This document shows, one piece after another, positions 24,401 through 35,703 of a DNA stretch of 47,889 nt. Position 1 is the first letter of the stretch, and the number at the start of each line of letters is the position of its first letter. Below the pieces are notes generated by a model, which made no database searches, was not told the origin of the DNA, and saw nothing but the letters and a program-made list of their open reading frames with translations. The translations under genes were made by a program, and so were the position numbers. The DNA lies in assembly GCA_037176905.1 (NCBI GenBank), contig JBBBWG010029577.1, forward strand, positions 4,477-52,365, written 5' to 3'. The DNA comes from Azolla pinnata. Its lineage: Eukaryota; Streptophyta; Polypodiopsida; Salviniales; Salviniaceae.

Positions 24401-27400
24401 GATTCTCAATCTGTTCATAATATGCCGTTTGATTCAATATATAGCTTATCTGGAGGCCATAATTAAAGTTTGGTCAGCATAACAAAAACTTGACGATGAA
24501 ATTCTAGTTGCATATAGGCAGCAGTCTTGAACTGCGCCTTTAATTGAACCATTTTATAATGCCTTGGAAGGTATTTTACTCTTGTTGTTTGATGGCTATT
24601 TTCATCAATTCACGTGATGGTGAATGGCATCCACTTCCTCCTTCATCGTCATGATTTTTCTGTGATTATCACTTCTGGGAGATGCCATTGTCAATAAATA
24701 GTTTCTGTTTTGGGCACTTACAATGGATGTGTACATAACTATCTTTCTGCAGGCCAGATCGTTATGTCCCTCTATTTGGGGATTACTCATATGATATATC
24801 CAGATGGAGAGAGGCGGTTCCTTTTGTAGAACAGCTGCAAGCTATGCAAGATGTTGTCAAAGAAGGAAAGGTAATATCTTTTATTGTTTGCTTTATCTAA
24901 TGTGATATATTTATATTACCAATTTATGAATGAGCACATGCATACATAAGTTTTGTTTGTCGTGCGTTTCTTGGACCATATTTCTCTCTTGGTATTTTAT
25001 ATTACTCTTTACCCTATTCTGTCATTCCACTCCAGAATTAGATTGTAAACCTGAGATGCCAACCTCTGGTTTCAGTGAATGGTTAAATTGAGTACTATTT
25101 GGTGATGTGTTGCTAAAGCCTAGTAATTAGAAATTTTGATATCTAATATCATGATACTTGCAACGGTTCCCCTCCTCCACCTAGGTGGCTCACGTCTACA
25201 TTAATCTAATTAGGTAGTTTACATTTACATTAATCTAATTAGGTGGTTCACGTCTACATTAATCTAATCGTTTTAGTCAACAAAAGGTGAGAAGGCTCCT
25301 GTGCTAGCTAGCCTCCTTAACAAAGCTTTCTGTGGAATTTTCCCTCAATAGCTGGGCAAACATACCATTTTCAGGAGCAGCGATCCCATGATGCCTAACA
25401 ACATAGAGCACTCATGATTGTATATTGTTAAGATAAAGGCTACACGTCAATTGTAGAGTTAGAATTAAGTGTATGGATAAAGAGGAATGCTGTCATTCAT
25501 CTGGGCAGACGTTCACAACTTTAGACTATTTACACATTGAGCCCTTATTGGAGAGCGAAGATCCCGTAGAAGTAGAACCTTTTGCTGCTTCATAGATATC
25601 CAGAAGGGCTTGTGCACAGCTCATACCAAGGCTAAAGCCCTTTGTGGCCTGATAACTATGCCTTGGGGAATATATGCACAGTGTGATTCAGTGATAGGAA
25701 AAATGTGATCTCCTTATGAGTTCCGTTTCTAGGGTGATTAAGACAAAACAAGGATGCCCAATACCATCTACTCTCTGTGGTTTCTACATAGATGAGATAA
25801 TGGATTACATGGCAAGATTTTGGTTCAGGGGCAGGCTTTAACAGTGATAGCCATATGAATAATTGATGACATTGTACTAATAACTGATTTTTCAAAGGGA
25901 CTTTAAAGATATCTAAGTGATGCTGTTTAGCATCACTTAAAAGAAATCGAAAGATCAGAACTAGTAGGAGAGGATAAAGTAGCATGCAAGCAAATATTAC
26001 ACAAACATAAAAGCTACATTTACAGGATCCTGTTTATCCATATGTGGTTTCTGTCACATGGCATTTTAAAATAACTTGGTTTTGCTGCCAATGATCGTTG
26101 TGTATGCTGAAATGCAAAAATGGTTTCAGTCACATGGAATAAATATGAATGCACTACTACCAGCATTATACAGCTTGGATTGTCTCCACTTGAACATCAC
26201 CAAAATGGGACAGAATAGAATGGTCCAGATTGATATTGTCAAATTGGGTAATGGAAGAACGTGGATTAGCCCCATCAGATCTCTGGGTACAAAGAGTGGA
26301 GAGAATTTTCTGAAGAGATATTCCACCATCAAATTAGCAAATGAAAGTACCTGGCCACTATGAGATGCTGTTTTGCATATGAAAAATGGTGGTTTCCTTA
26401 TTACACCTTTTGTGTATGGATATCCACGTACTGTGAGGGCTACTGTGTGATAGGACAGCTTGGATCCAAACTTGGATGGCTATAAAATAGCCTAGAGGGT
26501 ATGGGCATTTGGAAAGTGCCTGATACACAGACTTAAATGTGATCCATGGGGTTATGCATGACAGGATCCAATTACCAAGGTAATCAGGTCCCGTTTCTTC
26601 AGTATTCAATCAATGTTTGCAAGAAGGATGCTATCAAAGAAAAAGGAAACCAGTCTATTTAAAGCTGAGGCAAACGGGCAATCAGAGCACTTTTGGGAGA
26701 CTTTTGGACATTACAACTGCAAACAAGTAGAGCATTATAAAAGAAATATGCAGAATACATCTGAACTCCACAGAACACCTTACATTATTACACAAGCTGT
26801 ATGAAGTGAGTAAGAACTGTCAGTGCCACAATTGGATGAAGGACGAAGAGAATTTTGGAATCTATAATCACCAATCATATTTATATGTTGGCATTTATAG
26901 AAGTCACAGTGCGCACAGGCATTTCATGGGCATGTTGTCAAGTCGGAGTTCTTACAACACATCTGGCTTGAAGTGGGGTAGATACTATCAAGATTTGATA
27001 ACGACGATTTGGAAACTTGCATTTTTAACACTATGGAAAGACATGGGATTCTTTGAAGCAAGTGGATTACAGCCTAAATGGAATTATGTGTCACCAAAGT
27101 GTCTATTTACAAGAGTTCCCTAAGAGCACACAGAGTGCAGTTTGTTGTTGGCTGGTGCTAGAGCAGCTCCACCCCTGCCCAGGGTGTGGAGGAGAGAGTT
27201 AAAGAGACAATGAGGAAAAGATGAGATGTTTCTATTGATCGGTGTGGTTCCTCCACGCCTGAGACACATAACACGCCTAACCCTAACAGCTCCATGTGAG
27301 TCCACACATTTGGACGTCCAATAGTGTTCCCCTTCACACAAATTAGGATACAGCATAGATGATAACACGAAGCCCATGGATGTATAAAATTACTTCAAAA

Positions 27401-28961
27401 GCTGTGTAAGATTTTACTCATCTTTTTAACTAATAGAGGATATTTTATCATGGGTAAAGCAAGGTTGACTTAGGTAGATATGGAGGAAAATATTAGCCAG
27501 TTCTGCCTCAAGTAGTGGGATTGGAAGAACATTAGATCTGTCATTGTTCTGGATTCTATGAAATAAAGAGGCTTCAGTGCCTCTACAAAGAAGCTTTGGC
27601 CCACGCTACAAGGTGATGTAACATGGAGACGAAATTTTAAATTGTCCCTGATAAGACACAAGGGAGATGGGAAAAGCTGGAGAAAAACAAATGCTACAGC
27701 CATACAAGCCCAGCAACACAAAACTAGTAAACGTTCTTTCGTTCATCACTCCACCTCATAACACAATGCAATCAAAGGTTCGATTCTGATGAGGCAAAGG
27801 GGCGATAATAGATCGGTCAATACCATTTTTTGGGCATCTAGATTCTTGTCATGCAGTACAAAGTCTCAATACTCCTGTTATTAACAAATTAGGGCCTTTA
27901 TCCCTCTCCATCAAAGGTGCTTCTCTTGCTTTTAGGAGTACTCCTTGTTGAATGGGCTGATGTTGGTGATCCTTCAAAGGCAGTTCAAACTGTATAAGAC
28001 TTGGGGTTTGCAGTTAAGGTTATTCTGCCATTTTGAGTTGTTTATTTCAATTTCTAGTTACATTTACTTTGGCTTGTAACCTGGTTGTGCTAAAAAATAA
28101 GACAACATTAGTCAAATAGGTGTACAGACACCATGTGTAGAAAATGCACGTAATGCATAATTTAGGCATGTTTTCTTGTGGAAGGTTTAGAGAACAAATG
28201 TGTTTTGGTGTGGATGTGACAAGTGATGGAAATATCTTCAGGTTCGTTATATTGGAGTTTCAAACGAGACATCGTATGGGGCCATGGAGTTTGTAAATCT
28301 GGCGAAAGCTCTGGGATTACCTAAAATTGTTAGCATACAGAACAGCTATAGCCTTCTAGTACGTTGTCCATTCGAAGGTATGCTTCTAGTTTTGATTTTC
28401 GTTGGGTTTGTGCTATGGTGATGGTATCCGAGTACTATCTAAGTTTTGTTTTTCAAACAGTAAACTTGATAGAGGTATGCATGCCGCAACATTGCAATGT
28501 GGGCCTTCTAGCATATTCTCCACTTGCTGGAGGCGTACTTACCGGAAAATACCTTGATCCAGAGAGTGAAGCAGCAAAGAAAGGTCGATTGAACTTCTTT
28601 CCTGGCTATATGAACCGGTACTTGAACTCCTTGTCATATGTAAGTTCTCATACAGTTAACTTCTTCCTGATCCACTCGCCTTGTAGTCATTGCGATTTCT
28701 CAATCTGAGATGTGGATGCAGGAGGCAACAAAGAAGTACATAGAGTTGGCACAACAACATGGTTTGACTCCAGCTCAGCTTGCTTTAGCTTTTGTTCGGG
28801 ACCAGCCTTTTGTTACAAGTACAATTATTGGTGCAACAACAATAGAGCAACTCAAAGAGAATCTGTCTGCATTTACTTTGGAAAGGCCACTTTCTTCTGA
28901 AATTGTATCAGGGATCGATGAAATATTTAGAAGATACAGAGATCCCACCTTTAACAAATAA
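18417..28961 (+). CDS. Aldo/keto reductase of the Tas-like plant plastid type
   Basis: Eight exons join in frame: 18417-18608, 19073-19168, 23341-23424, 23685-23845, 24753-24870, 28242-28377, 28461-28639, 28722-28961. They total 1206 bases and 401 residues, close to what I recall of plant NAD(P)-linked oxidoreductases related to E. coli Tas (from memory, not searched). The expected catalytic tetrad is present: D92 and Y97 (IIDTAEMYPVP), K130 (VIVATKVSGYS) and H177 (DYIDLLQIHWPDRY). Cofactor-side segments are also seen, including RYIGVSNETSYG, SIQNSYSLL, LLAYSPLAGGVLTGKYL and a late TSTIIGATTIEQLKENL. The first 50 residues are Arg/Leu/Pro/Ala-rich with few acidic residues, as in a plastid transit peptide. 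The start is the first ATG giving MASSLVLPW. The family reduces aldehydes or ketones with NADPH; the native substrate is not known to me. Introns 2 (4.2 kb) and 5 (3.4 kb) carry retroelement relics in mostly sense orientation. Confidence 0.94.
20270..21000 (+). mobile_element. LINE retrotransposon relic (3' end, zinc-binding RT-tail domain)
   Basis: Within intron 2 of the aldo/keto reductase, plus-strand translation of about 20300-20580 gives a decayed version of the zinc-binding tail of plant LINE reverse transcriptases. Readable pieces are FVWHAMVCGLPLAMTLK, then RGICIFC (first cysteine pair remnant) and EDVKHRFISCPID (the H...C half), with one in-frame stop between. Further decayed sequence follows. 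No intact open frame remains. Confidence 0.7.
20698..20755. repeat. Threefold 20-bp tandem repeat
   Basis: Three imperfect copies of agggacttgyatatgttcta lie head to tail just after the LINE relic in the same intron. Confidence 0.75.
22180..22850 (-). mobile_element. Ty1/Copia retrotransposon relic (RNase H and 3' end of pol)
   Basis: On the minus strand, about 22184-22405 reads HSHTKCIDVQYHFI, then KTQDNPANVLTESLG and HEHWMQLEGLL, the conserved end of Copia RNase H. Upstream, about 22405-22830 gives pieces of the preceding region in other frames: HWEAVKNVFRYLKGTQ, SDLNTCKSTSGYMFTISGG and EGSKEATWLSRLAEDLS, separated by frameshifts and stops. No flanking LTR pair was found by eye. The relic is antisense to the host gene and lies in its intron 2. 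Confidence 0.85.
25184..25270. repeat. Threefold tandem repeat of about 32 bp
   Basis: Three copies of a unit holding ctacattaatctaattaggt preceded by ggtggctcacg or variants lie in intron 5 of the aldo/keto reductase. Confidence 0.8.
25540..27125 (+). mobile_element. LINE-type reverse transcriptase relic
   Basis: In intron 5 of the aldo/keto reductase, plus-strand translation of about 25600-25830 reads RVIKTKQGCPIPSTLCGFYI and DEIMDYMARF, the segment that follows the palm motif in LINE reverse transcriptases. After stops, about 25855-25900 reads IIDDIVLITDFSKGL, a decayed form of the catalytic YADD box. Downstream open pieces (26076-26363, 26613-26804, 26806-27123) lie in the position of the element's later coding region but show no motif I can name, so the right edge is a guess. 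Confidence 0.7.
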
Positions 28962-29235
28962 GCCATGTGAACAATAACATTGATGACTTTTAGATTTTGT
29001 TTGTTTGTCAATATTCTTGCTAATCCAGATTTATGGAGTTATGTGCCTTAAATGAAGATACCCACTATGCTTGTTCTCCATCTGTCGGTTAGGATCACAT
29101 CCTTTCACCAAAATCATTGTCAATGACTACGTAAATCATTACATTATTGAGTTTGTTATTTGACATCTGAAGACATACTGTTTCTTTTCTTTTCATGTGG
29201 GCACCGACCGAGCATTGGCAGATGGTTTATGCCAC

Positions 29236-29545
29236 ACCCATGTTTATGAGTTTCAGCATGTGCATCCACTGCTTTTCCGAAATGTCAAATACTTCTATTG
29301 TTAGTCTACTTTACATGCTGTTTGTTAAATGCATGATGGCATTAAAAATGATTTGTCGATTACTGAGAGATTGATGAAACTCTTCCTTGTAAGTTTATGA
29401 GTTTCAGCATGTGCATCCACTGCTTTTTCCAAATTGTCAAATACTTCTATTGTTGGTGTACTTTAACATACTGTTTGTTAAATGCATGATGGCATTAAAA
29501 ATGATTGCTGAGAGATTGATGAAACTCTAACTTGTAAGTTTGATT
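29236..29545. repeat. Tandem duplication of about 152 bp downstream of the aldo/keto reductase
   Basis: Two near-identical copies start near 29243 and 29395 with ttatgagtttcagcatgtgc. Both carry tgtcaaatacttctattgtt, ttaaatgcatgatggcatta and a gagattgatgaaactct end. The second copy lacks a few bases before the last block. It lies just beyond the gene's 3' end. Confidence 0.92.
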
Positions 29546-30175
29546 ATCATCAAAATTTCAGTTAAGATTTCTAAATTCCTATTCAAAACAAACTCGTGCG
29601 CCCATTCTCAACTATCTTTTGTCTTTTTATTTACTGCCACTAGGGTAATCAGTACATTGGCTATCAATTGCAAAATACCGGACCTGTAAAGAAAAAGCAG
29701 GTCTTGTTGAGTAGTTTGATCGATCCTATAGGGCAAATTGAGCTTCTGGAATGGCATCTATGGGTTGAATGCATTTCTTTGTGCGAAAAGCGTAGAAGTA
29801 ATTAAGTTGATGTTGAATATATATTAGATCGATCGGATATGAGTATCATGCTTTTGGAGTTTTTTAAGTAAATCAATATATCATCCAAATAAACTATTGT
29901 AAACACATCCAGAAAATCTCGGAAAACAGTTCAATCAATCCATCCATTGAACCCTAAACCCAGCTGCTCCAAATATGATGGTTTGTTTGATCATAACAAA
30001 GTGTTGGTAGACCAAAAATTCATCGAAACAGTTGTAGTATCTTGCAGAAAAAGCATGTACCAGAACATTATCCAACAAGAAGACATAGATTTGGCAGCCA
30101 AAAAGAGTACATACTCAAAAGGCCGAAATAGGAGGGAGTAATGTCAAAAGCTACGTAGGCAAGAATTGGTTGTCG
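29546..30175. other. Intergenic, no gene seen
   Basis: The sequence downstream of the duplicated block has only short open frames without recognisable similarity, including one at 29947-30141. Confidence 0.5.
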
Positions 30176-30234
30176 TTGAACCCTAAACCCTAAACCCTAA
30201 GTGTGAATTCTCATGTTGGCCCTAAACCCTAACT
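30176..30234. repeat. Short interstitial telomere-like repeat
   Basis: Three consecutive copies of ccctaaa and a separated further pair (ccctaaaccctaac) match the plant telomere repeat, complement TTTAGGG. A single gaaccctaaacccag also occurs at 29949. The run is short, so it may be an ancient insertion or chance. Confidence 0.7.
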
Positions 30235-30811
30235 CTGGAAGAAAAAACCATCATGTGTCGTGCAATGTTGATACATACGTAGCATACCGTACGTGTACGG
30301 TACGTGTGATAAGTATTTTAAAAGTATACGATAAAAAGATTTATAAATATGTAGAATATGGATTTTAACATGCAGTTGTTGAATACGTTAAATACGGGTT
30401 TAAATTCATCAAGTAATTATACAAATTTGCAATTAATTACTCCTACACATCACCAGAATTTTTCGATATTCCATTTCTTGGCATTAGTAAACTCTTAAAC
30501 TGCAGGGAAAAATCTAAGCTTTCAATCTAACCTTAGGACGCGACGAATATGTACTTCCCAGACAAAATAGCAGGGCCGAATAAAAAAGAAATGGAAGTGG
30601 TAGGTACAAATTTTGGCTGAGAAAAGGGCGGCTTGAAGACATTGGATATGTGTAGAATAGGACCAAGCATTAGGAGACGTTTGATCTTAACAGCATTGGC
30701 GTGGCGTGGGTGGGCACACGTGAGGTTTGTTCGATCGATCGATCGAGGCATCATATGATTGTGTGCATTCTATGTGTGTGCATCTTGTGTGTGTGGATGG
30801 GGCGACAAAAC

Positions 30812-30873
30812 AACACACACACACACACACACACACACACATTATATTTCCTTGGTTTGCTTTGCAGCAAGAA

Positions 30874-30905
<32 letters not shown>
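30812..30905. repeat. (AC)n and (TTC)n microsatellites at the left edge of a gap
   Basis: An AC run (about 30812-30840) is followed by about 40 bp of unique sequence (attatatttccttggtttgc and onward) and a TTC run reaching the gap. The same order reappears right of the gap. Confidence 0.95.
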
Positions 30906-31005
30906 NNNNNNNNNNNNNNNNNNNNNNNNNNNNNNNNNNNNNNNNNNNNNNNNNNNNNNNNNNNNNNNNNNNNNNNNNNNNNNNNNNNNNNNNNNNNNNN
31001 NNNNN
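30906..31005. other. Assembly gap of exactly 100 N inside repeated flanks
   Basis: The gap is flanked on both sides by the same AC run, the same unique segment (attatatttccttggtttgc, cagcaagaatcttac) and the same TTC run. This is most simply an unmerged overlap of two contigs. Confidence 0.98.
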
Positions 31006-31050
31006 ACACACACACACATTATATTTCCTTGGTTTGCTTTGCAGCAAGAA

Positions 31051-31082
<32 letters not shown>
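31006..31082. repeat. Second copy of the AC/unique/TTC block right of the gap
   Basis: It begins in the middle of the AC run and repeats the left flank base for base as far as can be seen by eye, then continues into new sequence (tgtcttgtggtc). Confidence 0.95.
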
Positions 31083-34000
31083 TGTCTTGTGGTCTTTTTT
31101 CCTTCTTTCATTTTCACCACAGACGTTTCGGAACCGTTTCGGCTTGTCTTGTCTGACTCACTGGCTGACCCAAACAAAACAAAAGAATAAAGCAAGAACT
31201 TGGTTGTGTCGTAGCAACATCATCATCATCATCACCACCACCATCATTGGAGCTGATATTTACGGCCCGGCTCAGCTCAATCATTGAGCACTTCCATCCC
31301 ATGTGTCTAGGCAAGTGTCGAGCTAACTATAGAGACCAGTTGTCGGTGGGGCTCCATGTCGGTGATTGATTCGTGAGCATGCTTCCCAATGCTCTAATCT
31401 CCCATATCGATTTGTTTAAGCTTTTTGCTTCCCAATGCTCTGACCAAGCCTTCAAACAAAAGATTTGATCGTCAGTTTAAAAATTTCTACAAGATTTAGA
31501 GCCATGACAGGTCCTTAATATTTGACACACAAATCTTTACCATCAAGCTATAGATTCAATACCGAAAGCTAGATTATTTGTGTACTACATTTGTATACAA
31601 CGTTTGTGTTCTATATTTGAAGAGTGACATATTCTCATGATCTACATGTTTGTACGTGAATACAATCTTTATATCAAACACAAGAAGCTTGGTTTTAATT
31701 ACATCACTTGGGATAATCATTTAAGGAAATCTTTATGGATTCGGATCATGTCTTGGATTTGAAAAACTCGATGTTTTATATGACACGTCCAATGCTCTCT
31801 TGGATTTGTGAATTATTACATCTCTCATGTAATATAAAAAGATTATTACTTTGTTTGGATTACTGGTTTGGATGAAATCTAAGGGAAAGACATTTACAAA
31901 TTACTTTAGTTGATAAAAACCATTAGTTATTAAAGTAGAGGCATTTTACACTAAAGTGTCATTATCTCATGGTATGACATTGGTACGAAAACTATTTATT
32001 CATATTATTTAAATGGAATAGTAGTAAACAATATGGTGATTATTCCATATTATTTATTAGTTTGAACAATAGAGATAAGTCTCTACTTATTAAATTATTC
32101 TTTATTAGGATCATGAAAATCATATGCACTTGTAGATTGATCAAATTAGATATAGGTGATAAGACACAATTTTTCATTTATTTTAATTTTAAATTTATAA
32201 TCCTGCTAGAAAAATGAAAGGGAAAATAAAACACATTGTCTTGAAAATATTATTTAACATAAAAGTAACAATAACCTTCAATACAATAGTAGATTAAGGC
32301 ATTTCTTATATATCTCTATCAAAAAACACTTGACACAAATATTTTTTAGTATGATATATTAAACCATTTCCAACTCTAGACATGCATGTAACATCAAGTC
32401 GTAAAATCCAAATAGAGATCATATCTTTTGTTTATTATTTTAAATTTCTTCTCTTCTTGTTATTCCACAACCAATATGTTGTGAAAAGATAAAACAAAAT
32501 AAAAAATTTTTATCCTATCATTCCATGATATTGAAAGTATTCTCGATATTTTTCAAGTGATAAAATAAATATTGGTTCTACATTAGAATCTCTTTGATAT
32601 TCCAAATAGTTATTGTCATTCACAAGTCTTAAAAACTTATAATAATATATAAATAAAAAGACTTAGAAAATAGTGATAAAGAACTTCACCTATAATATTT
32701 GTCAAAGATTATGTTTGTTATTGTTAAACATTGACACCTTCTTATCATTTACATGGACTGTGATAATTATTAGTTTTTCCAACTAAATCTATTTCTTTAG
32801 ATTTATTTTATACTTTTTATTGTTTATACGGTATAAATGTATTATCTTAGAAATATTTGATCGGTCTACTAATGTTTTGAGGTTTTGTGTTTCATTTTGT
32901 CTTACGCTTATTTCACCTAACTCTTTTACAACTTAAGTAGTTATTTGGCATTCGACTTTATAATGTTTCCCTTCCATGTTCCTTTTATTGCTCTGTTTTC
33001 TTCTTACTCTTCTTTGCAACTCTAGTAAAGCTTAATTGACCTATAAAGTATTGACATGCAACACATTAGTATTCTCTCACCCCGGCATGCTACCACAATT
33101 ACAATAGAACTCCAAAGGGTGGCTTATCCAACGAAAAACAAATAATATAGAAGAAAAGACAAACAATTGGGAGAAAAAATACAGAGTGTATATATAAACC
33201 TCTATAGATTTAAGACCAATAACCACTACACTTGTACCATCATTTTTTAATGTGATGGGTCCCATGCTTCATTAGTGAATACGTGAGTAAAACAATATAT
33301 TTTGATAATTCATCTATTATATGTTAAACAATTGTATTAGTATTTTGTATTTTGTATGTAATAACATTATATTTTTATGTAGTATTCTCTACATAAATTG
33401 TTGCAAGTTGTCATCTTTGATGTGTTTATTGCAAACATCTAAGTTTCTAGCAAATCTTAATCTTTCAAGAGCATTTAGTTTGACTATAACAAATCTAGGC
33501 AAAAGCCTTATTTACATCCACAAATATCATAGGTTGTGAGATTTGAGCCCATGATATGGGAGCGCACATGCAAAAGCTTTGAATCATAAGTTACTACAAA
33601 AAATTATATACATTTGCATGTAAAGTACTTTTGAATATTCCAAAATATTTTGAATCTAAAAATGCAGAGATTTTATCTCAAATAATTTAGATCATTTGAA
33701 AGGTCAAGAATGCTCTAAAAAAAATTATAAAGTACTTAATATTGAAGACTAATATAAATGTGTCTATTAATTGTACTAGTTAGACCAAATTGGTGCGATA
33801 TTAATATGGGAGAAGCTTTTTGTTTAGCCTACTTATTGTAATTACTTTTGTGGTATATTATAAATTATCGCTCAACTATCCTTTTGGCTCTCTCATCTTT
33901 CTTATTTCACACTTTCCGCGCCTCCCACACTCACTAATCGTTAAGGTAAGAACTTATCAACTTGAAAGCTTTTGTTCGTCATCGAAAATTTTTGTAGAAC

Positions 34001-34430
34001 ACAACAGTTGATGCCCCATAGTCCTTTTGTCATTACGTTTAACACATTCGACTTCATTCAATGGAATTCGTATCTTTTTAATGACTTTGAGGCAAATATG
34101 CTGATGAGACGGGGCAAGTTCTATGCGATGTCGGGCGCTGTCGCCGACGCACAAAGGACAAGGCAGAAATGCCTCGATTGTACTTTTCCCCACACCATAC
34201 GTTCCCAATGTACAAGGACTAAATGCGATCGCGGCTAAAACATCGGGAACGAACGGGTCGGTGAATCGAGGGCATCATGTGGATCGGGGCGAGCCAATTT
34301 TTGCGCTTTTCTTTTGTGTTTGTGTGTATTTGCCAACGTCATCATACTCTCATAGACGAGTGGATATTCACACGTTGGTATCGTACGCTTGATCTCATGG
34401 GCTCTATATATATTTGGCCTAAGCAGAAGC
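31083..34430. other. AT-rich gene-free stretch
   Basis: Apart from a short ATC/ACC run near 31220-31250, this is AT-rich, low-complexity intergenic DNA with stops in all frames. The region 34000-34260 is less AT-rich and has overlapping short open frames on both strands without recognisable domains. I see no RNA gene or intact mobile element. Confidence 0.5.
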
Positions 34431-34660
34431 TAATATATCTTTCTTTCTGTCTTTAATTCTTTCTTCTTGTATCAAAACATATACATAGAGACACGATCTC
34501 TTTTGTGTTATTTCCTAACACTCTCTCTTAGTCTCATGAAGAAGAAGAAGAAGAAAAGAAGAAGTTAATATATCTTTCTTTCTTCTTGTATCAACATATA
34601 AATAGAGACACACTCTCTCTTTTGTGTTATTTCAAAACTCTCTCAGTCTCATGAAGAAGA
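34431..34660. repeat. Tandem duplication of about 130 bp
   Basis: Two copies, from about 34431 and 34566, share taatatatctttctttc, cttcttgtatcaa, catagagacac or aatagagacac, ctcttttgtgttatttc and agtctcatgaagaagaag. The second copy leads into the GAA-rich array. Confidence 0.85.
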
Positions 34661-34895
34661 AGAAGAAGAAGAAGAAGAATGAAGATGCAGAAGAAGAAGA
34701 AGAAGAAGAAGAAGAAGAATGAAGAAGAAGAAGAAGAAGAATGAAGAAGAAGAATGAAGAAGCAGAGGCACAAGAAGAAGAAGAAGAAGAAGAAGAAGAA
34801 GAAGAATGAAGAAGAAGAAGAAGAAGAAGAATGAAGAAGCAGAGGCACAAGAAGAAGAAGAAGAAGAAGAAGAAGAAGAAGAAGAATGAAGATGC

Positions 34896-34929
<34 letters not shown>

Positions 34930-34985
34930 TGAAGAAGCAGAGGCACAAGAAGAAGAAGAAGAATGAAGAATGAAGAAGGAAGAGG
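34650..34985. repeat. GAA-rich compound satellite
   Basis: Runs of gaa alternate with gaatgaagaagcagaggcac and gaatgaagatgcagagg interruptions, so higher-order units of about 60-90 bp are visible. All three frames of the minus strand stay open as poly-Phe, Leu or Ser, an artefact of composition and not a gene. Confidence 0.95.
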
Positions 34986-35640
34986 GCAGGAAGGAAGGAA
35001 AGGGTGGATTTTGCATAGCTCAGTTGGAGTTGCAGGCAAACACGGCGAGCGATGGCGCGCTCCAATCACATACACAGACACCCCGCAAAGCAGCAGCTGA
35101 GCTTCGCACTCTTTTTGCCTGCCACTTCCACCGATCCTTGCACTATCCACCATGCCATAATACCCTGCCCTGCGCCGCGAATCACACCCAGGTATGCAAC
35201 CGCCTCTTCTTCTTCTTCGTCTTCTTCTTCTTCTTCTTCTTCTTCTTCTTCTTCTTCTTCTTGTAGATGCTTCCCCTCCTCTTCTTTGTCCTCTTCCATT
35301 TCTCTTTCGTCTTCTTTCTCGTAGATTTAGCCCTCTCTTTCTTCCCATGTCTATTCGTCATAGGCTCTCTGTGTCCCTAACTCCATAGACCATTGGTTTT
35401 TTTTGTCTGCTCCTTTGTTCTTTTCATTTGGATTACTCCCCCGAATCTTTCGCTGAAGGAAACGAGAACCAAGGACACACACATGGAAACCGTGAAGAGA
35501 GAAAATACATCCGAAATACAACTGGAACATGTTTCAGTATTTCGACGACTATCTTGGGGAAAACTCTGCGAGCACTGCACTGCCTTTTCTCTTGTTTTGT
35601 TTTCGCCATATGCACATCATGCCTAATGAAGTGAGAGGGT
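34986..35640 (+). other. Possible leader or exon of an undetected plus-strand transcript
   Basis: The 35000-35190 part is GC-richer than its surroundings and ends at a plausible donor (cacccag|gtatgc, about 35192), followed by a TTC run (35205-35262) and CT-rich DNA. This resembles a plant 5' exon and intron start. Open frames here have no recognisable domain and no downstream exon was identified. It may be only a promoter-like island. Confidence 0.2.
35205..35262. repeat. (TTC)n microsatellite
   Basis: A TTC run of about 18 triplets with one interruption (cgt). Confidence 0.9.
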
Positions 35641-35703
35641 TGTCATGTATGTGCATCTTTTTCGCTTGATCCTTTCCTTTTCCTGTGTTTTCCCATTTTC
35701 TCC

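Noticed and set aside
30280..30310. Near-palindrome taccgtacgtgtacggta as a regulatory site
   Set aside because: It is imperfect, isolated from any gene start, and of a kind expected by chance; it contains GTAC cores but nothing ties it to SPL binding.
34627..35348. Minus-strand frames of 129-238 codons rich in Phe, Leu and Ser
   Set aside because: They are translations of the GAA/TTC satellite with low complexity in all frames.
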